From: WHSW01 sp963767475
Lineage (GTDB): Bacteria > Actinomycetota > Thermoleophilia > Solirubrobacterales > 70-9
Reading direction: 5' to 3'
Assembly (NCBI GenBank): GCA_963767475.1
Contig: CAVYEI010000003.1
Coordinates: forward strand, 372,001-436,000
Length of the DNA: 64,000 bases
Below the pieces are notes generated by a model. The model was not told where the DNA came from and made no database searches. It worked only from the letters and a program-made list of their open reading frames with translations. Each line of letters begins with the position of its first letter. Position 1 is the first letter of the stretch. Made by a program: the position numbers and the translations under genes. This document shows, one piece after another, positions 1 to 6,712 of the stretch.

Positions 1-2
1 TG

Positions 3-614
3 GGACGAGGTACAGGCATCCCGATCACGGAGCAGACTCTGGAAACGCGAGGCGGCGGCTTCGGCGTCGACGGCCGTTCGCTCTTACTTGATGGCAAGCG
101 CGTCCTCGGCTACGTAGTCCAAGAAGAGGACGGCGACACCGGGATCTACACCAAGCAGGGCCAATCCATGGGGCGAGGTCCGAGTGCAGAAGAAGCAGCA
201 CAGGATCTGGCAACGCGCGGTATTGAGCTCAATCACCGAGAAGACCCCGGCAGTGGAGTCGCCTGCTGGGAAGTGGTGGCCGAACTCCGCGGCGGAGTTC
301 GGCGATTCCAGGCGAGCGCCAACACGCTCAAACTCGCCGACGAGGATCAGGTCTTGGCCCGGGTCAGGACTGAGGTCTACGCCGAGGCCGTGGCCGAAGC
401 CTATAAGCACAAGCTGGCCGAGAAGCCCGATCTCCTGACTGATACCGAGGATCGCACAACCACGATTCAGATCCGATACATCGAGCTTGAGACCCCGGAC
501 TGGATTCGGGAAACACTTCTGGGTCCTGGGTCAGAACCCAAGTTCCAACCAGACATCGTGTCGGACGAGAGCACCTGGCCGCCCTCGAGCCCCGACAAGA
601 TCCTCCACGGTTAA
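3..614 (+). CDS. hypothetical protein, 5' end outside window
   Basis: The frame is open from base 3 to the stop at 614 with no stop codon, so the gene starts to the left of the window; the first ATG inside it (168) is probably not the true start. At least 203 residues are visible. The protein is soluble and charged, with a C-terminal part containing TTTIQIRYIELETPDWI. No family is recognised. GC bias at third codon positions supports coding. It precedes an XRE/nucleotidyltransferase pair and belongs to the accessory left arm. Confidence 0.6.
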   Translation, partial: GRGTGIPITEQTLETRGGGFGVDGRSLLLDGKRVLGYVVQEEDGDTGIYTKQGQSMGRGPSAEEAAQDLATRGIELNHREDPGSGVACWEVVAELRGGVRRFQASANTLKLADEDQVLARVRTEVYAEAVAEAYKHKLAEKPDLLTDTEDRTTTIQIRYIELETPDWIRETLLGPGSEPKFQPDIVSDESTWPPSSPDKILHG

Positions 615-721
615 TGGTTTGCGCTGATGCCTGAGTCATTTTTGGCTCTATAGCTGGTGTGTCGAGGTGGGTCAGGCACGACGGGTGGCGAGAAACTCCG
701 ACGTGCTCGCCGCTCACGACC

Positions 722-739
722 TATACTAAATCACGTATA
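722..739. promoter_or_regulatory. palindromic operator candidate of the XRE pair
   Basis: TATAC at 722-726 and GTATA at 735-739 form a perfect 5-bp inverted repeat with an 8-bp spacer, ten bases before the chosen XRE start. Small XRE antitoxins commonly repress their own promoter through such sites. TATACT (722-727) could also serve as a -10 element, giving a very short leader. Function is inferred. Confidence 0.45.
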
Positions 740-748
740 ATGCTGCCG

Positions 749-1123
749 ATGAGCGCGACCGAGAACAGGCGACCGGAAAAGCAGATCCGCTGCGGACGTC
801 TGCTGCGCGAGCTGCGAAAGCGCCGTGGACTCAGCCAACAGGAGCTCGCCGTGCGAGCTCGGACCACTCAGCCTGTGATCAGCGGCATCGAGCGGGATCA
901 GGTCAGCCCATCAATCGAAACCCTGGGCCGGCTGTTCGAGGCCATGGGCGAGGCTTTGGTAGTTCAGGCAGTGCCTCTTTCCGAGCGCCCGCCCGGCGGC
1001 GGCAACCAGTCGATCGCCGAGCTGCGCGCCGACTACCGTGAACTTACAGCCGAGGAGCGCTTGGCCCAGGCCGCCGAACTCAGCGAAGTGGCAACTGAAC
1101 TTGCCATGGGAGCACGATCATGA
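749..1123 (+). CDS. XRE-family transcriptional regulator (antitoxin-like)
   Basis: A 124-residue protein with a Cro/C1-type helix-turn-helix at about residues 14-70 (RGLSQQELAVRARTTQPVIS, then SPSIETLGRLFEAMG). The C-terminal half is acidic and helical. ATG 749 is preferred because the HTH starts soon after and a palindrome ends at 739; ATG 740 and longer starts are possible. The stop overlaps the next start in ATGA, so the two are translationally coupled. XRE plus nucleotidyltransferase is a known toxin-antitoxin arrangement (AbiE/MNT-like), with this protein as the likely autorepressor and antitoxin. Confidence 0.85.
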   Translation: MSATENRRPEKQIRCGRLLRELRKRRGLSQQELAVRARTTQPVISGIERDQVSPSIETLGRLFEAMGEALVVQAVPLSERPPGGGNQSIAELRADYRELTAEERLAQAAELSEVATELAMGARS

Positions 1124-1662
1124 GCGGTCGCGGCCAGGGCAACGAGGACCTCGGACCGATCGTGCCCCGGTCGCCCCTTCGCGTAGGTCCTCTGATCGAC
1201 GTTTTGGCGGAGCACAAGGTCGACTTCATCATCGTCGGCGGCTGGGCTGTGGTGGCCTACGGCAAGGTCAGGGCCACCAAAGACATCGATATCTGCCCGG
1301 ATCCGGATCCGCAGAACCTGGCTCGCTTGGGCGAGGCTCTGGTCGATCTTGAGGCCGAGCCGATCGGGTTGGAGGAGTTCGAAGGTGAGTTCGACCTCAA
1401 ACCCGACGCCGAGGGCTTGACTCAGGGCGGCAATTGGCTCCTAGACACTCGCCTCGGTCGTTTGGACATCATGCAGTTCGCCTCCAGCGCGCCGCACATT
1501 GACTATCAGGCACTCGAGGCAAAGGCTGAAACGAAGCCGCTGACCGGCCGCCAAGTTCGCTTCTGTAGCTATGAGGACTTGCTGGAGATGAAGGAAGCCG
1601 CCGGCCGCGACCAAGATCTAATCGACATACGGGACCTGCGCGCTGCCCGCGGCGAGCTCTAA
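1120..1662 (+). CDS. nucleotidyltransferase (DUF6036/AbiEii-like), candidate toxin
   Basis: A 180-residue protein with a minimal nucleotidyltransferase signature: FIIVGGWAVVAYG at about residues 38-50, followed by TKDIDI, whose aspartates would bind metal. A later segment (RLGRLDIMQF) could supply the third carboxylate. AbiEii-type toxins transfer nucleotides to RNA or protein targets; the substrate here cannot be told from sequence. It overlaps the XRE gene by 4 bases. A housekeeping nucleotidyltransferase role is less likely because of the pairing and accessory location. Confidence 0.75.
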   Translation: MSGRGQGNEDLGPIVPRSPLRVGPLIDVLAEHKVDFIIVGGWAVVAYGKVRATKDIDICPDPDPQNLARLGEALVDLEAEPIGLEEFEGEFDLKPDAEGLTQGGNWLLDTRLGRLDIMQFASSAPHIDYQALEAKAETKPLTGRQVRFCSYEDLLEMKEAAGRDQDLIDIRDLRAARGEL

Positions 1663-1773
1663 CTCGTTGTCGGATGCCGTTGGCGCTGTTGGCTCCCCCC
1701 GGGGCCATGCCAGAGGTGTTCGCGGCCACCGGCGCTCTCGATGCCAGGAACTGGCAGCCACATCCGTGACGGG

Positions 1774-2070
1774 CTAGCTGGCGAGCGGGAAGACAGCGCC
1801 GTCAGCGGCGGTGATCACGGCGAAGCCAATGAACAGGCCACAGACGACCAAGTCGAATACAGCGATTGCGCGCTTGCCGTCAACTGCGGCGCTCGCGGCC
1901 CAGATCAGTTCGCCGGCAGCCATTGAGAGGAGCGAGCCAACGCCGACACTCACACCTGAGATCCTGGCGGAGATCAAGGCAAAGATGGCGAAGGCACACA
2001 GGCCGAGGCCAATGAACCAGATCAGCTGAGTGAGAAGGACGGGGCGGCTAGGCGTGGTTATGTCGTTCAT
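1774..2070 (-). CDS. small membrane protein
   Basis: A 98-residue protein with three predicted membrane segments (about residues 12-33, 40-62 and 70-92) and a short polar N-terminus. No family is recognised. Codon use fits a real gene. It stands alone, convergent with the nucleotidyltransferase gene; no strong ribosome-binding site is seen before ATG 2070. Confidence 0.55.
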   Translation of the reverse strand: MNDITTPSRPVLLTQLIWFIGLGLCAFAIFALISARISGVSVGVGSLLSMAAGELIWAASAAVDGKRAIAVFDLVVCGLFIGFAVITAADGAVFPLAS

Positions 2071-2120
2071 GATTGAAGGCTAGGGCGCCTGATGACCGTT
2101 ACCGGGCCGCTGCCGGCGGC

Positions 2121-2741
2121 TCACCTACGCTCGAGCCGCTCAGCCACCTCGTCCGGAGTAAAGCCAAGGCCTAACAGCGCCTTGGGCCAGCTGCCATAGC
2201 GGCGCCGGTAGGGCCCGTCGGAGGGCAAGTGAAGAACCTGGCCCTCGGCCCGGGCCAGTTCGATCTCGCGCTCCCGCCAATGCTCGAACTCGGCCAGCTG
2301 CGGCACGCCGCCAAGATCGGCGACACAGCGCTCGAGCGTCTCCTTGAGTGTCGCCTCGGTGTATTTCCACACCTTGTCGAGGCTCCGGCGCTCAAAGCGG
2401 GCCTTGATCCGATCGGCGCTGTCGCTCTGGGAGAGCTCGATCGCCTCCCGGGCCAGACGCCAGGACCCGAAGTGCTTGATCACGGCGTGGAGACTCTCGA
2501 CCTCCTCGCCCTCCTCGCGAAGCTCACGCCAGGCGACGCGGTAGGTGGTGGCGTTTGGCGGCTGGCCGAGGTGCTCTTGAACCCGAAGTAGTGAACGCAG
2601 ATACCGGGCCGTCTCGCTCTCCTCGCCGGCCTGCTTGATCAGGCGAGAACGGCTGATCTTCTCGAAGGCCTCCTCCTGCTCGGCGTCATTGAGCAGCTGG
2701 TAAGAGCCCACCACCACATCCGCGGCGTTCGTCGGTCCCAT
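2121..2741 (-). CDS. homing-endonuclease-associated repeat protein
   Basis: A 206-residue protein with at least two copies of the repeat typical of the C-terminal region of HNH homing endonucleases (HNH_repeat family): one around GSWRLAREAI and one around YGSWPKALLGLGF, each helical with a conserved tryptophan. No HNH or LAGLIDADG catalytic motif is present, so it is likely a DNA-binding protein or the remnant of an endonuclease rather than an active nuclease. Confidence 0.6.
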   Translation of the reverse strand: MGPTNAADVVVGSYQLLNDAEQEEAFEKISRSRLIKQAGEESETARYLRSLLRVQEHLGQPPNATTYRVAWRELREEGEEVESLHAVIKHFGSWRLAREAIELSQSDSADRIKARFERRSLDKVWKYTEATLKETLERCVADLGGVPQLAEFEHWREREIELARAEGQVLHLPSDGPYRRRYGSWPKALLGLGFTPDEVAERLERR

Positions 2742-2905
2742 CGTCGGCCAACGTAGGGCGCCGAGGAGGCCGGCACTGGAGGCATGTCCGGTCCTTACGC
2801 GTCATGAATAGTCGAGCTGCCAGCCCACGTCGGTCGCAGGCGTCACCGACGTAACAAGCGCAAACGGCTAGATCTGCGATTCACGGGTGGCATACTGATC
2901 TGTGC

Positions 2906-3289
2906 ATGCCTGCCCCAGCTTCTGAAAACCTGCCAGACCAAGACGCTTTGGGTTGGCGACGAGTCGACGATCGAGTGGCTCCCTCAGTCGAGAGCGGACA
3001 CCTCCTTACTTCCTTCCTAGTCAGCATCAGCCTCGCTCTGCTCACGTTTGGCGCCGTGTTCATCGCGAGCAGCGGCCCTGATGTCGTCACCAACGCACTA
3101 ACGGCAGCGGCAATCTCTGGTCTGGCTTTGAGTTGCTCGTTGCTTCTGACCGGTTTGATGCTGTGTATTGCCGGATCAGCACGATCCAGGCAATTCTTGG
3201 GCCCCAAGTTTCTCACGGCGGCGATGATGAGTCTGCCCGTGACGATTTCACTGATGGCTCTGAGCCATTCGTTCTTCGAATCGTTCTAA
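2906..3289 (+). CDS. membrane protein of unknown function
   Basis: A 127-residue protein with a soluble N-terminus of about 30 residues and three hydrophobic segments (about 34-55, 65-90 and 103-122). No family is recognised. It is an isolated gene between the HNH-repeat gene and an AT-richer intergenic stretch. Confidence 0.5.
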   Translation: MPAPASENLPDQDALGWRRVDDRVAPSVESGHLLTSFLVSISLALLTFGAVFIASSGPDVVTNALTAAAISGLALSCSLLLTGLMLCIAGSARSRQFLGPKFLTAAMMSLPVTISLMALSHSFFESF

Positions 3290-3426
3290 CGCCTGCCACC
3301 GTTGAGCGGATGGTCACCGGCCGCAGTTGCCGCGCCTTCCAAAACCGTCGTTGTGATGGTCAGCCTTGTAGTGTCCACCGCGGCCCATCAGTCTGCTCCA
3401 TATCCTTTATAGTGAAGCATCAAGCG

Positions 3427-3450
3427 TTAAGGATAGATACCTAACCTTAA
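3427..3450. repeat. AT-rich inverted repeat in intergenic DNA
   Basis: TTAAGG at 3427-3432 and CCTTAA at 3445-3450 are perfect 6-bp arms with a 12-bp spacer in the most AT-rich pocket of this part of the window. It may be an operator or a mobile-element relic; no gene start is adjacent. Confidence 0.3.
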
Positions 3451-3545
3451 TGCTCAGCGATTCGGTCCATTAGGTCTAGGCAGGGCTAGCGCAGACCACT
3501 GAAATAGGGCCTAGAACTGGTATGAGAGAGATTCTCAGTGAGCCT

Positions 3546-3862
3546 CTAGATAGCATACTCGGAGTAGGTTGGTGCGGTAGTTTGATAGAGCAGGGTGGGC
3601 TTGGCGCTAGCCTCTGGCGGTTGGAAGGCGGCGCGAAGCTTGCCGAGGATTCGGACGATCTTGTAGGCGAAGGTGCCCGGCTCGTCAGCGGCGGAGGAAA
3701 GCGTCGCGGGGTGGTCGCGTAGGAGCAGGGCCTCGTCCTCGGTGATGCCGGAGTCGAAGGCGAGGGTGATTCTGGCCTCGGCTTCGGCGATTTGATCCCA
3801 CGATCCTCGGGAACACCGCAGTTGAAGGCGCTTTGAAGGAGGTCGAGCGTTTCCTCGCTCAT
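3546..3862 (-). pseudogene. hypothetical protein, frame disrupted once
   Basis: Translation starts at ATG 3862 (MSEETLDLLQSAFNCGVPED) and the sensible frame then shifts by one near 3800-3812 into WDQIAEAEARITLAFDSGI and onward to the stop at 3546. Neither frame alone gives a plausible full protein. The combined product would be about 105 residues of unknown function. The start overlaps the end of the upstream reading frame in ATGA, which shows an original operon. The break is at a G-rich tract, so a sequencing indel and true decay are both possible. Confidence 0.5.
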
Positions 3863-4198
3863 GCCACCAACCGGACCTCGCTCTCGGGGTGGAGCAGCTT
3901 GTGACTGGTCTCACGAATACAGCCCGATACACGAGGTCTTCCATTCGACGCTTAACCCGACGATCGTGGTAGCCATCGAGGCGGGGTGTCACGGCCTGCA
4001 CTTCGACGGTCGCGGCATGGAACCAATCGACCCCGGTTAGCGAGTCGTCGGCGGGTAGGATTTCCGGCCCTTCGATGAAGCACGAGCCGTCGGGCCACTT
4101 TGAGATGCGCCACCGGGGATCACCTTGAACTGGCCACGATTGATCATTGCGACCCCTTCCCTGTAGCGATCCATGATCGCTTGGTGTTCGGGCTTCAT
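3859..4198 (-). pseudogene. hypothetical protein, two frame breaks
   Basis: From ATG 4198 the frame reads MKPEHQAIMDRYREGVAMIN and QFKVI, switches near 4118-4130 (a CCCC tract) to RWRISKWPDGSCFIEGPEI, continues to MEDLVYRAVFV, then switches again near 3905-3916 to ETSHKLLHPESEVRLVA and a stop that overlaps the next ATG. The reconstructed protein is about 112 residues and unidentified. Having both frame breaks between well-formed segments suggests that either the locus is decaying or the assembly has indels here. Confidence 0.45.
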
Positions 4199-4505
4199 GC
4201 GCGGCGTCGACCGCCGCACGATGCTGAGAGTGCAGGACGGAGAGGTCCGCCAGGTGCTCGGCGTCGACCGAGAGGATCTCGGCCTCGGGGAAGACGGCAG
4301 TTAGATCCTCCATCGCCGATCTCACCGCGCCAGAGAATGAATCATCCTCGCGATCAAACTCAGCGTCGAAGGCCTCGTCCTCGTCAGGGCCGGCCAGGGT
4401 CATGTCCTGAAGGCGATCATCGTCGTAAGCTCGAATCGCGTATTCGTCAGGCTCGACGGCGTCGGGGATCCGCAGACGGATCAGGAATGTGTGGGTCTCA
4501 GTCAT
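4195..4505 (-). CDS. acidic hypothetical protein, 3' end unclear
   Basis: From ATG 4505 the product reads MTETHTFLIRLRI, then a strongly acidic stretch with DREDDSFSGAVRSAMEDL and a C-terminal FPEAEILSVDAEHLADLS. It resembles short proteins that combine an acidic alpha/beta domain with a later HTH, but the HTH cannot be seen. The frame stays open past 4195 into the next gene's shadow; an ATGA overlap at 4195-4198, like the one at the next junction, would be expected if a further frame break lies at 4200-4250. It is the first gene of a three-gene minus-strand cluster. Confidence 0.45.
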
Positions 4506-4627
4506 TGGTGGTCTTGTGGGGCAGTGGACGACAACGTGCGCGATCTGGCGCGCGTGCGTGCCTGGATCGCTCGGGGTGCCGTTGATCGACCTCGTCTGGC
4601 AGGCATCTGGCGGCTTCGGTTTGCGAC

Positions 4628-4894
4628 ATGAGCAAATTGTCGGCCATCTCTTCCAACAAGGCGGAGTTTTCCCGCGAGCGACGAAGCTCGGGCCACCTCT
4701 CGGTGGCGTTTCAACAGAGGTTTGGCCTCGCGATCCCGGCGACGGAAAACGAAAGCCGCTCGGACCTGGTCGAGGCGGGAGCCATATTTCAAGACATGAG
4801 CCGAGGACAAACCAATCCGCTGTCACTCTTCGAGACCAATCGCAAGGCTGTCTCCCTGCGGAGAGCGAGTCTGGACGTTCACGCCCATGACTGA
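4628..4894 (+). CDS. hypothetical protein, first of a pair
   Basis: An 88-residue, charged, soluble protein with an arginine/serine-rich N-terminus and a C-terminal LFETNRKAVSLRRASLD. GC-rich third positions in this frame, better than on the opposite strand, support coding. It overlaps the next start by 8 bases. The pairing of two small overlapping genes recalls toxin-antitoxin modules, but no family is recognised. Confidence 0.4.
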   Translation: MSKLSAISSNKAEFSRERRSSGHLSVAFQQRFGLAIPATENESRSDLVEAGAIFQDMSRGQTNPLSLFETNRKAVSLRRASLDVHAHD

Positions 4895-5072
4895 CGAAGA
4901 ATACGAGCGGCTTCCGATCGTTCACACGTTTGACCCGTCGGAGGTGGAAGAGGGCGGGATCTCGATTCCGGACCCTGTCCCAACTCAGATCGCGGTGCCC
5001 AACCCATGGTTGGCCCCGTCGTCTCCGTCCGCTAGGCCGAGCGAAGCGCTCGCCCTTGCTCAGTCAACCTGA
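4887..5072 (+). CDS. small acidic hypothetical protein
   Basis: A 61-residue protein beginning MTDEEYERLPIVHTFDPSEV, acidic in its first half and proline-rich in the second. It starts inside the end of the preceding gene (8-base overlap), which suggests coupling. Its 3' end overlaps the convergent winged-helix gene by 41 bases. No family is recognised. Confidence 0.4.
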   Translation: MTDEEYERLPIVHTFDPSEVEEGGISIPDPVPTQIAVPNPWLAPSSPSARPSEALALAQST

Positions 5073-5433
5073 CGGTTTCACCGTCGTCTCCTTGGATGAC
5101 CTCGAGCAAGTTGGCCCGACGCAGAACCGCAATTGCCTCGGCGAAATCGGTCATGGGCCAACCACTCGCCTCAAAGAGGCTCGCCATCGTAGTCGGAAAC
5201 TCGGCCGCAATCAGAAGATGCAGAGCCCGAGTTATGACCGGGCTGGCCGACGTCTCGATCTCGCCAGAGGCAGACGAACCATCTACGCCGCGGCGCAGCA
5301 GGTTTTTGGTAACGAGATAGGGGCCCAAGGTGTTGATTGCACTCACGCTCGTGACCTTAGCCGTCGGCCGGGCCGCGCCCAAGGCTTCTGCCGAAGACGC
5401 GAGCAGCTCAGCGAAACCGCAATGCCGGGGCAA
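5032..5433 (-). CDS. winged-helix DNA-binding protein
   Basis: A protein of up to 133 residues whose C-terminal 65 residues look like a winged helix: ALHLLIAAEFPTTMASLFE, then FAEAIAVLRRANLLEVIQG and a beta-wing (ETVRLTEQGRAL). TTG 5433 is the longest start; a GTG near VSAINTLGPY would give a shorter protein. It is probably a local regulator. It is convergent with the small pair at 4628-5072. Confidence 0.5.
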   Translation of the reverse strand: MPRHCGFAELLASSAEALGAARPTAKVTSVSAINTLGPYLVTKNLLRRGVDGSSASGEIETSASPVITRALHLLIAAEFPTTMASLFEASGWPMTDFAEAIAVLRRANLLEVIQGDDGETVRLTEQGRALRSA

Positions 5434-5490
5434 TTGCCCACGTATGTTCGCGCTGACTGACTAGCCGATCCTGGTCAAGAATTGCCACCG

Positions 5491-5679
5491 ATGTGCAAGT
5501 TGCTTCCTCTCCAAACTGAACACTCCGACACCGTCCCGCTTGACGTCATCGTGCCGGTCGATGAGTTGCGCCGTTTGCTGGCCAAGCAGATCAGCGCCGA
5601 GGACTACGACCGTGCGATCCGGCGTGGCGAGAAAGCCTTGGTCGAGGGCTACCGCAGCGGTCAAGGACGCACACGATGA
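5491..5679 (+). CDS. small hypothetical protein
   Basis: A 62-residue protein from ATG 5491 (a TTG three codons upstream is also possible). The central part, VIVPVDELRRLLAKQISAED, is helical and could form an antitoxin-like dimer. The stop overlaps the start of the next gene in ATGA, so they form a two-gene unit. Confidence 0.45.
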   Translation: MCKLLPLQTEHSDTVPLDVIVPVDELRRLLAKQISAEDYDRAIRRGEKALVEGYRSGQGRTR

Positions 5680-5873
5680 AGCGCTGGCGCGCCATGCTGG
5701 TCGCAGGAGCGATTTGCGCGACGTTGATGGGCGGACAGGCGGCGATCTTCGGCGGCGCGTCGGTCTTTGCCGCAGCTGGGTTGGGGATGTTGATCGGTTC
5801 GACGCTGATCGTCTACGTGCTCGGGGCAGAGGGCCTGCTGTGGTCTCGTTCCCCTACCGATGACCGCCCGTGA
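5676..5873 (+). CDS. small two-segment membrane protein
   Basis: A 65-residue protein with a basic N-terminus (MKRWRAM) and two glycine-rich hydrophobic segments at about residues 7-30 and 34-55. It is coupled to the upstream gene by a 4-base overlap. A small membrane protein next to a small soluble partner could be a type I or II toxin unit or a phage-type membrane protein; function unknown. Confidence 0.5.
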   Translation: MKRWRAMLVAGAICATLMGGQAAIFGGASVFAAAGLGMLIGSTLIVYVLGAEGLLWSRSPTDDRP

Positions 5874-5877
5874 ACAC

Positions 5878-6126
5878 CTAGCCTCGAACAGGCGGAGGCT
5901 CGGATGAATTCTGTCTGACCACACGGTCGTAGAGCTCGAGGCGATTGACGATCTGGCATACCCGCCCCAAGGTCACGTCCATCTCTTCGGCCAGCTGAGC
6001 CACCGTGATCCCCGGTCGGGAACAGATGATCTGGTTAGCCTCCTCTTCACGAGGCCCCAGCTGCCGACGTCGCGGGCTCTCGAAGAGCCGGTCAGTCTTC
6101 TTTCTCTGTCTTGCAACGCCAGCCAT
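5878..6126 (-). CDS. winged-helix (MarR-like) DNA-binding protein
   Basis: An 82-residue protein with a helix-turn-helix near the C-terminus: PGITVAQLAEEMDVTLGRVC followed by QIVNRLELYDRVVRQ. The N-terminus is basic. ATG 6126 gives the compact form; an upstream start at 6162 is possible. It looks like a small transcription regulator of the accessory region. Confidence 0.55.
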   Translation of the reverse strand: MAGVARQRKKTDRLFESPRRRQLGPREEEANQIICSRPGITVAQLAEEMDVTLGRVCQIVNRLELYDRVVRQNSSEPPPVRG

Positions 6127-6209
6127 ACCCGGATCCTTGCTGGCCAGGCCGCCACCGTCCACCGCCTATCGGCTGTAGACACAAGCTGTAAAGCGCGCAG
6201 AGAAGAACG

Positions 6210-6226
6210 CCCGGTCGCAGACCGGG
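6210..6226 (-). terminator. hairpin terminator downstream of the HTH gene at 6293
   Basis: CCCGGTC at 6210-6216 and GACCGGG at 6220-6226 form a perfect 7-bp stem with a 3-base loop. On the minus strand it follows the stop at 6293 by about 65 bases. There is no strong U-tract, so it may be a weak terminator. Confidence 0.4.
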
Positions 6227-6292
6227 AAATCGAGCATCAAACCACGGTGGGGATCCCGGTCGAGAACGGGCAGCGACCGTTAGGAATGGCGT

Positions 6293-6607
6293 CTAGTGGT
6301 TCGGCAGTGGCTCGCGTAGCTCGAGCAGGACGAAGCCAGTGTCGTCGTCTCGAATCAGCTGGGCGAAGCTGCGGGCTCCGTATTTGCTGCGCCGGCGGTT
6401 GAGGGCAAAACGAAGCTGGGTTGGGTCATCGAGCTTGAGCCTCAGACGCCAGGCCACGTTGTAGAGGTCATCGACTAACCGCTCGGTCTTCCTGGAGAGC
6501 TTGTGCCCTGGCTTAAGCCGGCTCAGGGTCTCTGGGCGGAGGCCGAGGATCTCGGCGATCTCGCCTGGCCTCAGCCAGCTACGAAGCTCAGCGAGTTCGT
6601 CGAACAC
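6293..6607 (-). CDS. helix-turn-helix protein (Xre/ParS-like antitoxin type)
   Basis: A 104-residue protein starting at GTG 6607. Residues 9-33 (SWLRPGEIAEILGLRPETLS) form an HTH, followed by KTERLVDDLYNVAWRLR and a C-terminal arginine-rich segment with QLIRDDDTGFVLLELREP. This resembles antitoxins of the Xre-MbcA-ParS type, but no toxin (RES domain) is next to it. It is divergent from the transposase gene, sharing an AT-rich spacer with direct repeats that it could bind. Confidence 0.55.
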   Translation of the reverse strand: MFDELAELRSWLRPGEIAEILGLRPETLSRLKPGHKLSRKTERLVDDLYNVAWRLRLKLDDPTQLRFALNRRRSKYGARSFAQLIRDDDTGFVLLELREPLPNH

Positions 6608-6664
6608 AGTTGTCTCAGTGGCATCAGCGATGGGGCATCCTGACCGAGAAAACGAGATGGAGAG

Positions 6665-6685
6665 TTAGATCAACACTTAGATCAA
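6665..6685. repeat. TTAGATCAA direct repeats before the transposase
   Basis: TTAGATCAA occurs at 6665-6673 and 6677-6685 (12-bp period), with a partial GGATCAA at 6704-6710. They sit between the divergent HTH gene and the transposase, a fitting place for an operator or for transposase-binding sites at the element end. Terminal inverted repeats could not be identified. Confidence 0.4.
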
Positions 6686-6712
6686 AAGTTTAGGGCGTTT
6701 AGCGGATCAAGA

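Noticed and set aside
3546..4925. One 459-residue minus-strand protein
   Set aside because: Its first 140 residues are a shadow of plus-strand genes, and the rest mixes segments of three small genes with frame breaks.
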